From Mycolicibacterium boenickei (GTDB lineage: Bacteria > Actinomycetota > Actinomycetes > Mycobacteriales > Mycobacteriaceae), in NCBI RefSeq assembly GCF_010731295.1, contig NZ_AP022579.1:3038001-3102000 (forward strand): DNA of 64,000 nucleotides, in the 5' to 3' direction. This document shows positions 34,726-42,243 of this stretch, one piece after another (position 1 is the first letter of the stretch; the number at the start of each line of letters is the position of its first letter). Position numbers and translations under genes: made by a program. The notes beneath the pieces are model-generated. The model worked only from the letters and a program-made list of their open reading frames with translations. It had not been told where the DNA came from and ran no database searches.

Positions 34726-34929
34726 ATGGCAAAGGAAATCGACCCGCTCCGTGCCCAGGGTGCGCTCGCGGTACTCAAGCAGCACCCCGGCATGGTGCTG
34801 TTCGCGGTGTCGCCGGCGATCATCGTGCTGGGCGCCGTGTGGTGGATCGCCGGCCCGGGCTGGGCCGGTCTGCTGCTGGTCGCCCTGGTGCTGGCCGGCG
34901 GGGCTGCACTGCTGCTCAAGCGCAACTGA
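34726..34929 (+). CDS. Small two-helix membrane protein
   Basis: A 67-residue protein of unknown function. A short cytoplasmic N-terminus (Ala-Lys-Glu-Ile-Asp-Pro-Leu-Arg) is followed by two hydrophobic helices (about 21-41 and 44-62) and a Lys-Arg-Asn end. The codon use and GC pattern match the neighbours. It starts 27 bases after the dehydrogenase and may be cotranscribed. Confidence 0.6.
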   Translation: MAKEIDPLRAQGALAVLKQHPGMVLFAVSPAIIVLGAVWWIAGPGWAGLLLVALVLAGGAALLLKRN

Positions 34930-34982
34930 CCGCGCGGCCGTGAAAATCGACGTTCGCCGGTGGTGAACGCCGTCCCATCAGC

Positions 34983-35006
34983 GGTGTAACGGTGTAATCA
35001 TGTAAT
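34983..35006 (+). promoter_or_regulatory. 8-bp tandem repeats abutting a start codon
   Basis: Three consecutive 8-base units (GGTGTAAC, GGTGTAAT, CATGTAAT) lie immediately before a fourth partial unit beginning CATGAACA, which contains the start codon at 35008. Tandem repeats of 7-8 bases are the classic target of ribbon-helix-helix repressors, and the gene that begins here has such a C-terminal region. Autorepression at the start codon is the simplest reading. Confidence 0.55.
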
Positions 35007-35007
35007 C

Positions 35008-35538
35008 ATGAACAAACATCAACACCATCGCCGGTCCGCTGACGAGGCCGCCGAATGGTTCGCGGGCCGATTGCCCGACACCTGGTTCACCGGCGATCCG
35101 ACGGTGATCGTCGACCGTGAGGAGATCACCGTCATCGGCCGGCTTCCCGACGGTTCCGAAGAGGAGACCGCGGCCCGGGCTTCCGGACGGGCCGCCCGGT
35201 TCCGGGAGGAGACGCGGGGCGAGCGCATGCGTATCGCCGACGAGGCGCAGGGCCGCTTCGACCGCAAGGTGTCCTGGGGCGTCGAGGTGAATGTGAGCGA
35301 AGGCAGCACCGAGCGAATTCTGTTCACCCACATCGCCGTACCGGTGATGACCCGGCTCAAGCAGCCCGAACGGCAGGTACTCGACACCCTGGTCGACGCG
35401 GGTGTGGCGCGCTCCCGTTCCGACGCGCTGGCCTGGTCGGTGCGCCTGGTCGGCCAGCACACCGAGGAGTGGCTGGGCAAGCTACGCGAGGCCATGAAGA
35501 CGGTCGACGACCTGCGGGCCGAAGGTCCCGGCGCCTAG
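35008..35538 (+). CDS. Conserved protein with probable C-terminal ribbon-helix-helix domain
   Basis: A 176-residue protein without a recognised name. Residues 8-95 are a compact, charged domain (Trp-Phe-Ala-Gly-Arg-Leu-Pro, then an [10 protein letters not shown] strand and a long Arg/Glu-rich helix). Residues 110-160 resemble an Arc/CopG-type fold: a strand (Ile-Ala-Val-Pro-Val), [17 protein letters not shown], and a second helix. The Ala-Arg-Ser-Arg-Ser-Asp-Ala turn is typical of RHH proteins. The 8-bp repeats upstream fit self-binding. Function is unknown; a toxin partner is not visible, as the next gene is a convergent ABC transporter. Confidence 0.6.
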   Translation: MNKHQHHRRSADEAAEWFAGRLPDTWFTGDPTVIVDREEITVIGRLPDGSEEETAARASGRAARFREETRGERMRIADEAQGRFDRKVSWGVEVNVSEGSTERILFTHIAVPVMTRLKQPERQVLDTLVDAGVARSRSDALAWSVRLVGQHTEEWLGKLREAMKTVDDLRAEGPGA

Positions 35539-37427
35539 ACCTGGGTCATTTCCCAGTACCGGCCGTGCCGAGACATCAGCTCCTCGTGGGTACCGCGTTC
35601 GATGATGCGGCCGGCGTCCATCACCAGGATCAGGTCCGCATCGCGGATCGTCGAAAGCCGGTGGGCGATGATGAAACTCGTGCGGTCCCGGCGCAGTTCG
35701 GCCATCGCCTGCTGGATCAGCAGTTCGGTTCGGGTGTCCACCGCGCTGGTGGCCTCGTCGAGAACCAGCACCCGCGGTCGCGCCAGCACCGCCCGCGCGA
35801 TCGTGATGAGCTGCTTTTCGCCCGCACTGATGGCGCCGCCGTCGTCATCGACCCGGGTGGCATACCCGTCGGGCAGGGTGTGCACGAACCGGTCGACATG
35901 GGCCGCCCTGGCCGCCTCGATCACCTCGTCCTCGGAGGCATCCGGGCGGCCGTAGGCGATGTTGTCGTAGATGGTGCCGCCGAACAGCCAGGTGTCCTGC
36001 AGCACCATGCCGATCGAGGACCGCAGCGACTGCCTGCTCACCGTCGAGATGTCGACACCGTCGATCAGGATCCGGCCCGAGTCGACGTCGTAGAACCGCA
36101 TCAGCAGGTTCACGCACGTGGTCTTGCCGGCGCCGGTGGGACCCACGATGGCCACGGTGCTGCCCGCCTCGGCCACCAGCGACAGGTCTTCGATCACCGG
36201 GGTGTCCGGAAGGTAACCGAAGTTCACGCGGTCGAATTCGACGCGGCCGGTATGGATCTGCAGCGGGGGATCCGGGTCTGGTGACTGTTCCTCGGCGTCG
36301 AGCAGGTCGAAAACGCGCTCGGCGCTGGCGATCCCGGATTGCAGGGTGTTGTACATCCCGGCGACCTGGCCCAGCGGCTGGTTGAACTGACGCACGTACT
36401 GGATGAACGCCTGGATGCTGCCCAGGGTGATCTGTCCTCCGGCCACCTGCAGGCCGCCCACCACGGCGACCGCCACGTAGCTCAGATTGCCGATGAACAT
36501 CGTCGACGGCCCGACCAGGCCCGAGAAGAACTGCGCCCCGATGCTGGACCGGTAGACGTCGTCGTTGAGCTCATCGAAGCGCCGCTGCGCGGCTTCCCGG
36601 TGCCCGAAGGTCTTGACGATCGTGAAACCGCTGTAGGTCTCCTCGATGTGGGCCGCCATCCGGCCGGTGTTGCGCCACTGTGCGACGAACAACGGCTGGG
36701 AGCGGCGGGTGATCCAGCGGGTCACCCACAGTGACAGCGGCACCGTGACGACGGTCAGCAGCGCCAGCAGTGGCGAGATGGTCAGCATCATCACCAGGAC
36801 CGCGAATACGGTCAGGATCGAGGTCAGCAGTTGGCTGATGGTCATCGAGACCGAGGTCTGAATGTTGTCGATGTCGTTGGTGACCCGGCTGAGCACCTCA
36901 CCGCGCTGACGGGAATCGAAGTAGGACAGCGGAAGTCGGTGCAGCTTGTCCTCCACCTCGGCCCGCAGTGCCACCATGGTGCGCTGCACGGTGACGTTGA
37001 GCAGCCGAGCCTGCAGCCAAACCAGTACTGCGGCAAGCAGGTACAGGCCCAGCGCCAGGGCGAGGGTGCGGGCCACCGCCGCGAAGTCCACTCCGTGGCC
37101 GGGAACGACGTTCATCCCGGACAGCAGGTCGGCGAAGGTGGTGTCGCCGCGGGCCCGCGCGGCCGCGACGGCCTGCTCCTTGGTCAGCCCCGCGGGTAAC
37201 TCGCGACCGATCACGCCGTTGAACAGCAGATCGGTGGCGTGCCCGAGAATCCGTGGGCCGATGACGCCGATCGCGATCCCGCCCACGCCGAGCAGCACCA
37301 CCGAGATGGCCAGACCACGTTGCGGCACCAGGCGTCTGAGCAGTCGCAGGGCTGAGCCGCGGAAGTCGCGGGTGCGTTCGGGAGGTGCGGCGGGTGTCCC
37401 CGAGCGGCGCAGCACGGGCCCGGTCAT
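35535..37427 (-). CDS. ABC half-transporter, Rv1272c type
   Basis: A 630-residue fusion of a six-helix type IV (exporter-fold) membrane domain (about 30-370) and an ATPase domain. Walker A is Gly-Pro-Thr-Gly-Ala-Gly-Lys-Thr-Thr. The signature is Ile-Ser-Ala-Gly-Glu-Lys-Gln, which departs from Leu-Ser-Gly-Gly-Gln. Walker B ends Leu-Asp-Glu with the catalytic Glu intact. Its ATG overlaps the stop of the partner half-transporter, and together they form a heterodimer. The M. tuberculosis pair has been linked to lipid or fatty-acid transport; substrate here is inferred only by homology. Confidence 0.9.
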   Translation of the reverse strand: MTGPVLRRSGTPAAPPERTRDFRGSALRLLRRLVPQRGLAISVVLLGVGGIAIGVIGPRILGHATDLLFNGVIGRELPAGLTKEQAVAAARARGDTTFADLLSGMNVVPGHGVDFAAVARTLALALGLYLLAAVLVWLQARLLNVTVQRTMVALRAEVEDKLHRLPLSYFDSRQRGEVLSRVTNDIDNIQTSVSMTISQLLTSILTVFAVLVMMLTISPLLALLTVVTVPLSLWVTRWITRRSQPLFVAQWRNTGRMAAHIEETYSGFTIVKTFGHREAAQRRFDELNDDVYRSSIGAQFFSGLVGPSTMFIGNLSYVAVAVVGGLQVAGGQITLGSIQAFIQYVRQFNQPLGQVAGMYNTLQSGIASAERVFDLLDAEEQSPDPDPPLQIHTGRVEFDRVNFGYLPDTPVIEDLSLVAEAGSTVAIVGPTGAGKTTCVNLLMRFYDVDSGRILIDGVDISTVSRQSLRSSIGMVLQDTWLFGGTIYDNIAYGRPDASEDEVIEAARAAHVDRFVHTLPDGYATRVDDDGGAISAGEKQLITIARAVLARPRVLVLDEATSAVDTRTELLIQQAMAELRRDRTSFIIAHRLSTIRDADLILVMDAGRIIERGTHEELMSRHGRYWEMTQV

Positions 37428-39169
37428 CGCGGGTCTCCGGCGGTGATCGCCTGGGAGGCGGCGAACTCGGAGTAGGTGGGGCAGTCGGCGAGCAGGGTCT
37501 CATGGGTGCCGATGCCGACGATGCGGCCGTCCTCGACCACGATCACCCGGTCGGCCTCGATCACGGTCGAGATCCGTTGCGACACGATGAGCACGGTGGC
37601 GTCGCCCGCCACCTCGCGCACGGCGGCCCGCACCCGGGCATCGGTGTGTACGTCGAGAGCCGAGAACGCGTCGTCGAACAGGTAGATCGCGGGCCTGCGG
37701 ATCACCGCCCGGGCGATCGCGAGCCGTTGCCGCTGCCCGCCCGAAAAATTGATGCCGCCCTGGGCGACCGGGCGTTCCAGCCCCTCGGGGTGGGCGGCCA
37801 CGAAGTCGTCGGCCGCGGCGATCCGCAGCGCCTCCCACATCTGTTCCTCGGTGAGCTCCTGTCCCGGCGCCGCGCCGTAGCGCAGGTTCTCGGCGACCGT
37901 TCCGGAGAACAGGTAACCGCGCTGGGGGACCAGGCCGATCGACGCCCAGAGCTGTTCGAGGTCGAGGTCGCGGACATCGTGTCCGTCGATGCGTACCGCG
38001 CCGGAGCTGACGTCGTAGAACCGGCAGATCATCGCGAGCAGGCTGGACTTGCCCGAACCGGTGGACCCCACCACAGCGGTGGTGGTGCCGCGTGCTGCGG
38101 TGAACGAAACCTGCTGCAGTACCGGGCGATCGGCACCCGGGTAGCTGAATGAGGCGTCGTCGAAGGTGATCTCGCCGGCCAGCGTCGCCGGCCGCACGGG
38201 ATCTTCGGGGCTGGTGATCTGGGGCCGGGTGGCCAGCACGCCGGTGACGCGTTCGGCGCACACCGACGCGCGTGGCAGCATCACCGCCAGCACGGTCGCC
38301 ATCAGCACGGCCATCAGGATCTGCATGAAGTAGGCCAGGAACGCGATCAGCGAGCCGACCTGCATGTGCCCGGTGTCGATGCGCAGCCCGCCGAACCAGA
38401 TCAAGGCGACGCTGGACACGTTGATCACCAGCGTGGTGGCAGGCAGCATCAGCGCCTGCCACTGCCCGGCTTCCACGGCGGTGGCCGACAGGGACTCGTT
38501 GGCATCGGCGAACCGGCGTGCTTCGACGGGTTCGCGGGCGAAGGCCCGGATCACCCGGATCCCGGACAGCTGATCGCGCATCACCCGGTTGATCCCGTCG
38601 ATCAATCGCTGCATGCGACGGAAGATCGGCATCAGGTGCCGGATGATCCAGTAGTTGGTCAGGGCCAGCACCGGCACACTGACCAGCAGCAGCCACGACA
38701 GCCCGGCGTCCTGGTGCAGCGCCATCAGGATTCCGCCGATCGACATGATCGGCGCGGTGATGAGAATGGTGGCGGTCATCTGCAGCAGCTGCTGGATCTG
38801 ACCGACGTCGTTGGTGGTGCGGGTCAACAGCGACGGTGCACCGAACCGCGCGGTCTCCTCCGCCGAGAACGTGGTGACGTGGTGGAAGACCGCCGAACGC
38901 AGATCGCGACCGAAACCCATGGCCGCCCGCGACCCGAAGAACACCGCGCCGATGGCGCACGCCACCTGCAGACCGGTGACGGCCAGCATCACGCCGCCGA
39001 GTTCGACGATCCGCCGGGTGTCGCCCTTGGCCACTCCGTCGTCGATGATGGCCGCGTTGACCGTCGGTAGATACAGCGACGCCAGGGTGCTGATCACCTG
39101 AAGTGTCGCGACGACCGCGAGCAGCCGCCGGTACGGCCGCACGTACTGTCGCAGCAGCGCCCAGAGCAT
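37424..39169 (-). CDS. ABC half-transporter, Rv1273c type, with degenerate Walker B
   Basis: A 581-residue exporter-fold membrane domain plus ATPase. Walker A is Gly-Ser-Thr-Gly-Ser-Gly-Lys-Ser-Ser and the signature Phe-Ser-Gly-Gly-Gln is canonical. Walker B ends Phe-Asp-Asp-Ala-Phe-Ser, with Asp replacing the catalytic Glu. With the altered signature of the partner protein this makes one nucleotide site degenerate, as in heterodimeric exporters such as TM287/288. ATG 39169 gives Met-Leu-Trp-Ala-Leu-Leu-Arg-Gln-Tyr; an in-frame start 18 bases further upstream is less likely. It is the first gene of the pair. Confidence 0.9.
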   Translation of the reverse strand: MLWALLRQYVRPYRRLLAVVATLQVISTLASLYLPTVNAAIIDDGVAKGDTRRIVELGGVMLAVTGLQVACAIGAVFFGSRAAMGFGRDLRSAVFHHVTTFSAEETARFGAPSLLTRTTNDVGQIQQLLQMTATILITAPIMSIGGILMALHQDAGLSWLLLVSVPVLALTNYWIIRHLMPIFRRMQRLIDGINRVMRDQLSGIRVIRAFAREPVEARRFADANESLSATAVEAGQWQALMLPATTLVINVSSVALIWFGGLRIDTGHMQVGSLIAFLAYFMQILMAVLMATVLAVMLPRASVCAERVTGVLATRPQITSPEDPVRPATLAGEITFDDASFSYPGADRPVLQQVSFTAARGTTTAVVGSTGSGKSSLLAMICRFYDVSSGAVRIDGHDVRDLDLEQLWASIGLVPQRGYLFSGTVAENLRYGAAPGQELTEEQMWEALRIAAADDFVAAHPEGLERPVAQGGINFSGGQRQRLAIARAVIRRPAIYLFDDAFSALDVHTDARVRAAVREVAGDATVLIVSQRISTVIEADRVIVVEDGRIVGIGTHETLLADCPTYSEFAASQAITAGDPR

Positions 39170-39286
39170 CTGGCTACTCTTGCACACCCGTGCGGTGCGG
39201 GTCAGTGTCCGGCCGCCGTGTGTCCGCGTTGCTGAAAGTCCAGGTCAGTCGGCATGTCGGGATAGGGCATAGGTGTTGCCGCTACA

Positions 39287-39880
39287 GTGCATGGCGTGAC
39301 TGTCCGCACGGCCGCCTTGCCACGATCTCGCAGCGCCAGAGCCTTCGCGGTGTTGGCTGCGGCAATGGTTCCGGTGTTCGCCGCCTGCTCGTCCGGCGAG
39401 CCGGCGTCCCCGCAGGTTCCGCAGACCGAGACGCCGAGTGCCGGCGGTGCGAGCAAGCACGGCCCGCATTTTCCGCACTGCGGTGGCGTGACCGACCAGA
39501 CGGTGACCGAGTTGACCCAGGTGCAGGGGCTGGTCAACACCGCGACCAATTCGTCGGGCTGCCAGTGGCTGCAGGGCGGCAGCATCCTGGGTCCGCACTT
39601 CTCGTTCACCTGGTTCCGGGGCAGTCCGATCGGCCGCGAACGCAAGACCGAGGAGCTGTCGCGGACCAGCGTGGAGGACATCAACATCGAGGGTCACGGT
39701 GGTTTCATCGCCGTGGGGGAGAACCCGCTCAAGGCCGGCGACGTGAATCTGTGTGAGATCGGTATCCAGTTCGACGACGATTTCATCGAGTGGTCAGTGA
39801 GCTTCGACCAGAAGCCCTATCCCGATCCGTGCGAGGTCGCCAAGGAGCTGACCCGCCAGTCGATTGTGAATTCCAAATGA
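39287..39880 (+). CDS. lprB: Lipoprotein LprB (DUF3558 type)
   Basis: A 197-residue lipoprotein. An Arg-rich N-terminus and hydrophobic core lead to the lipobox Phe-Ala-Ala-Cys (Cys34). The mature part has DUF3558 character, with paired cysteines near Cys-Gly-Gly-Val and Gly-Cys-Gln-Trp and a late Pro-Asp-Pro-Cys. Function is unknown. It is coupled by ATGA to the second lipoprotein, as Rv1274-Rv1275 are. GTG 39287 or GTG 39296 could be the start; neither has a clear ribosome-binding site. Confidence 0.85.
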   Translation: MHGVTVRTAALPRSRSARAFAVLAAAMVPVFAACSSGEPASPQVPQTETPSAGGASKHGPHFPHCGGVTDQTVTELTQVQGLVNTATNSSGCQWLQGGSILGPHFSFTWFRGSPIGRERKTEELSRTSVEDINIEGHGGFIAVGENPLKAGDVNLCEIGIQFDDDFIEWSVSFDQKPYPDPCEVAKELTRQSIVNSK

Positions 39881-40434
39881 TGACGCGACGCGGGACCAGG
39901 GGACTGACGGCTGCGCTCGCCGGGTTGACGGTGTTCGTCGGGTTGACCGGGTGCACCACGACGGTGGACGGCACCGCGGCCAAGGAGGGTTCAGGTGGCG
40001 GCCCGAGCAACAACAAGTCCGAGAAGACCTATCCCAACCTGCTCAAGGAATGTGACGTCCTGACCACGGACATCCTGGCGAAGACGGTGGGTGCCGACCC
40101 GCTGGACATCCAGAGCACGTTCGTCGGGGCGGTGTGCCGCTGGCAGGCGGCCAACCCGGCCGGCCTGGTCGACATCACCCGGTTCTGGTACGAGCAGGGC
40201 AGCCTGGACAACGAGCGTCAGACGGCCGAGAAGCTGCAGTACGCGATCGAGCAGCGTCGGATCGCCGGCGTCGACTCGATCATCATGAGGCCCAACGGGC
40301 TCAACGGCGCATGCGGCGTGGCCAGCGACGCGGCCGGCGTGGTCGGTTGGTGGGTGAATCCGCAGGGGCCGGGCATCGACGCCTGCCCCATGGCCACCAA
40401 GCTCATGGAACTGACGCTGGCCACCAACTCCTAG
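39877..40434 (+). CDS. lprC: Lipoprotein LprC (DUF3558 type)
   Basis: A 185-residue lipoprotein with lipobox Leu-Thr-Gly-Cys (Cys26). The mature domain (from Pro-Asn-Leu-Leu-Lys-Glu-Cys-Asp-Val-Leu) is DUF3558, with four cysteines likely to form two disulphides. It is similar in length and layout to the preceding lprB and the two probably arose by duplication. Role unknown; surface location is certain from the lipobox. Double ATG (39877 and 39880) at the start. It converges with the SixA-like gene, overlapping by four bases. Confidence 0.87.
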   Translation: MMTRRGTRGLTAALAGLTVFVGLTGCTTTVDGTAAKEGSGGGPSNNKSEKTYPNLLKECDVLTTDILAKTVGADPLDIQSTFVGAVCRWQAANPAGLVDITRFWYEQGSLDNERQTAEKLQYAIEQRRIAGVDSIIMRPNGLNGACGVASDAAGVVGWWVNPQGPGIDACPMATKLMELTLATNS

Positions 40435-40952
40435 CGGGGCACGTGGAAGCGCACCAGTGTCGCGCCGCCCAGCGCGAGCTGGTCCCACGGGTCGCTGGTA
40501 CGCAGCATGGCGATCGCCGAGGTCGGGAACTTCAGCGAGATGCTCTCCGCCGCAGTGCGGTTGGACCCGTCGGCCAGGCCCAGTGCGACGGCGGACATCG
40601 CCGGTTCGTGTCCGATGACCAGCACCGTCGACGGGTCGGTGCCGAAACGTGACGACACTCCGTTGATCTCGTCGATCACGGTGCCCGGCCTGGCGTCGTA
40701 GATGCGCTCGGCGAACTGGACGGGTGCATCGATGCCGGTGCGCTCCAACGTCTGACGGGTCCGGGTCGCCGTCGAGCACAGCACCGCGTCCACCGCGGCG
40801 AAATTGGCGCGGATCCACTCACCGGCCAGGCCGGCCTCCCGGATGCCGCGCGCTGCCAGCGGACGGTCGTGGTCGGCCACCCCGTCGGGATAGTCCGATT
40901 TGGCGTGGCGCATCAGCAGCAGGGTTCTGATCGGACCGGTCGGATTAGCCAT
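40431..40952 (-). CDS. SixA-type histidine phosphatase (Rv1276c type)
   Basis: A 173-residue phosphatase of the histidine phosphatase superfamily. The catalytic motif is Leu-Leu-Leu-Met-Arg15-His16-Ala-Lys-Ser-Asp-Tyr-Pro, matching SixA rather than phosphoglycerate mutase. The second catalytic His is in Val-Leu-Val-Ile-Gly-His-Glu-Pro. SixA proteins dephosphorylate phosphohistidine on signalling proteins. It stands alone on the minus strand between lprC and the SbcD-like gene, as in M. tuberculosis. The substrate is not known. Confidence 0.88.
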   Translation of the reverse strand: MANPTGPIRTLLLMRHAKSDYPDGVADHDRPLAARGIREAGLAGEWIRANFAAVDAVLCSTATRTRQTLERTGIDAPVQFAERIYDARPGTVIDEINGVSSRFGTDPSTVLVIGHEPAMSAVALGLADGSNRTAAESISLKFPTSAIAMLRTSDPWDQLALGGATLVRFHVPR

Positions 40953-40970
40953 TCTTCACACGGTATCGGC

Positions 40971-41020
40971 AAACCGGGGCCATGCCGCCGCAGGTCCCCG
41001 GACTTGTCGGGCCCCGGTTT
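40971..41020. repeat. Inverted repeat in the leader region of the SbcD/SbcC-like operon
   Basis: A perfect 11-bp inverted repeat (AAACCGGGGCC at 40971-40981 and its complement at 41010-41020) flanks a 28-base GC-rich loop that can fold further. It lies in the 130-base gap between the divergent SixA-like and SbcD-like genes, about 60 bases before the latter. It may be a regulatory hairpin or an operator. TACACT (41021-41026) directly after it is a possible -10 for the nuclease operon. Confidence 0.45.
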
Positions 41021-41082
41021 TACACTCGCCTTGCTCCACGAACATGCGCCCGCGGGGGCCGTAGACAGAAGGGACGGGGCCG

Positions 41083-42243
41083 ATGCGTTTTCTGCACACC
41101 GCCGACTGGCAACTCGGCATGACCCGTCACTTCCTCGGCGCCGGTGACGGTGAGGCTCAACCCCGTTACTCGGCGTCGCGCCGTGAGGCGGTCGCAGCCC
41201 TCGGCGCTGTGGCGGCCAGAACGGGTGCCGAGTTCGTGGTGGTGTCCGGGGACGTGTTCGAACACAACCAGTTGGCCCCGCGTGAGGTGAGCCTGTCGCT
41301 GGAGGCCATGCGGGCCATCGGCGTGCCGGTGTACCTGCTGCCGGGCAACCATGACCCGCTCGATGCCGCGTCGGTCTACACCAGCGCGCTGTTCACTGCG
41401 GAATGCCCGGACAACGTCGTGGTCCTCGATCGCGCCGGCGTGCACGAGGTGCGGCCCGGGTTGGAGATCGTGGCGGCGCCGTGGCGTTCCAAGGCGCCCA
41501 CCTCGGACCTGGTCGGTGATGTCCTCGCGGACCTGCCCGCCGACGGGGTCACCCGAGTGGTGGTCGGGCACGGTGGCGTCGACATCCTGGATCCGGACAA
41601 GGACAAGCCGTCGGTGATCCGGCTCGCCGCCGTCGAGGACGCGCTGGCGCGCGGCGCGATTCACTATGTGGCATTGGGGGACAAGCACTCTCGCACCGAG
41701 GTGGGGTCGACCGGCCGAGTCTGGTACTCGGGGTCACCCGAGGTGACGAACTACGACGACATCGAATCCGATCCGGGTCACGTCCTGGTGGTCGAGATCG
41801 ACGAGACCGATCCGCACCGCGGGGTCCGGGTGGACTCGGAACGGGTGGGCCGGTGGCGGTTCATCACGCTGCGCCGCGAGGTGGACACCGATCGTGATGT
41901 GGCGGACCTGGATCTGAATCTGGATCTGTTGGCGGACAAGGAACGCACCGTGGTCCGGCTGGCCTTGACGGGCTCGCTGACGGTGACGGACAAGGCGGCG
42001 CTCGACGCCTGCCTGGACCGCTATGCCCGGTTGTTCGCGGCGCTGACACTGTGGGAGCGGCACACCGAGATCGCCGTCCTGCCGGCCGACGGTGAGTTCG
42101 ACGACCTCGGTATCGGAGGCTTCGCGGCGGCGGCAGTGGACGAGTTGGTGGCCACCGCGCGCACCGATGGTGCCGGGGCGGACGACGCGCGGGCGGCACT
42201 GGGGTTGCTCCTGCGCCTGGTGGATCGGGAGAGTGCGGCATGA
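41083..42243 (+). CDS. SbcD/Mre11-like DNA exonuclease subunit (Rv1277 type)
   Basis: A 386-residue calcineurin-fold metallophosphoesterase. The five metal motifs are present: His-Thr-Ala-Asp-Trp-Gln-Leu, Ser-Gly-Asp-Val-Phe, Gly-Asn-His-Asp, Val-Gly-His-Gly-Gly and Leu-Gly-Asp-Lys-His. The region after residue 250 is a cap domain for contacts with an ATPase partner. Together with the next gene it forms a Mre11-Rad50-like complex for processing DNA ends. Actinobacteria often have a second, canonical SbcCD; this pair is the divergent Rv1277-Rv1278 type. AAGGGA precedes the ATG. Confidence 0.87.
   Translation: MRFLHTADWQLGMTRHFLGAGDGEAQPRYSASRREAVAALGAVAARTGAEFVVVSGDVFEHNQLAPREVSLSLEAMRAIGVPVYLLPGNHDPLDAASVYTSALFTAECPDNVVVLDRAGVHEVRPGLEIVAAPWRSKAPTSDLVGDVLADLPADGVTRVVVGHGGVDILDPDKDKPSVIRLAAVEDALARGAIHYVALGDKHSRTEVGSTGRVWYSGSPEVTNYDDIESDPGHVLVVEIDETDPHRGVRVDSERVGRWRFITLRREVDTDRDVADLDLNLDLLADKERTVVRLALTGSLTVTDKAALDACLDRYARLFAALTLWERHTEIAVLPADGEFDDLGIGGFAAAAVDELVATARTDGAGADDARAALGLLLRLVDRESAA

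Noticed and set aside
34940..34970. Imperfect inverted repeat CGTTCGCC/GGTGAACG before the RHH gene as a terminator
   Set aside because: The arms contain a mismatch and leave almost no loop; it is too weak to call.
41004..41026. TTGTCG and TACACT as a promoter pair before the SbcD-like gene
   Set aside because: The spacer is only 11 bases, too short for a sigma-A-type promoter, so only the TACACT hexamer is kept as a possible -10.
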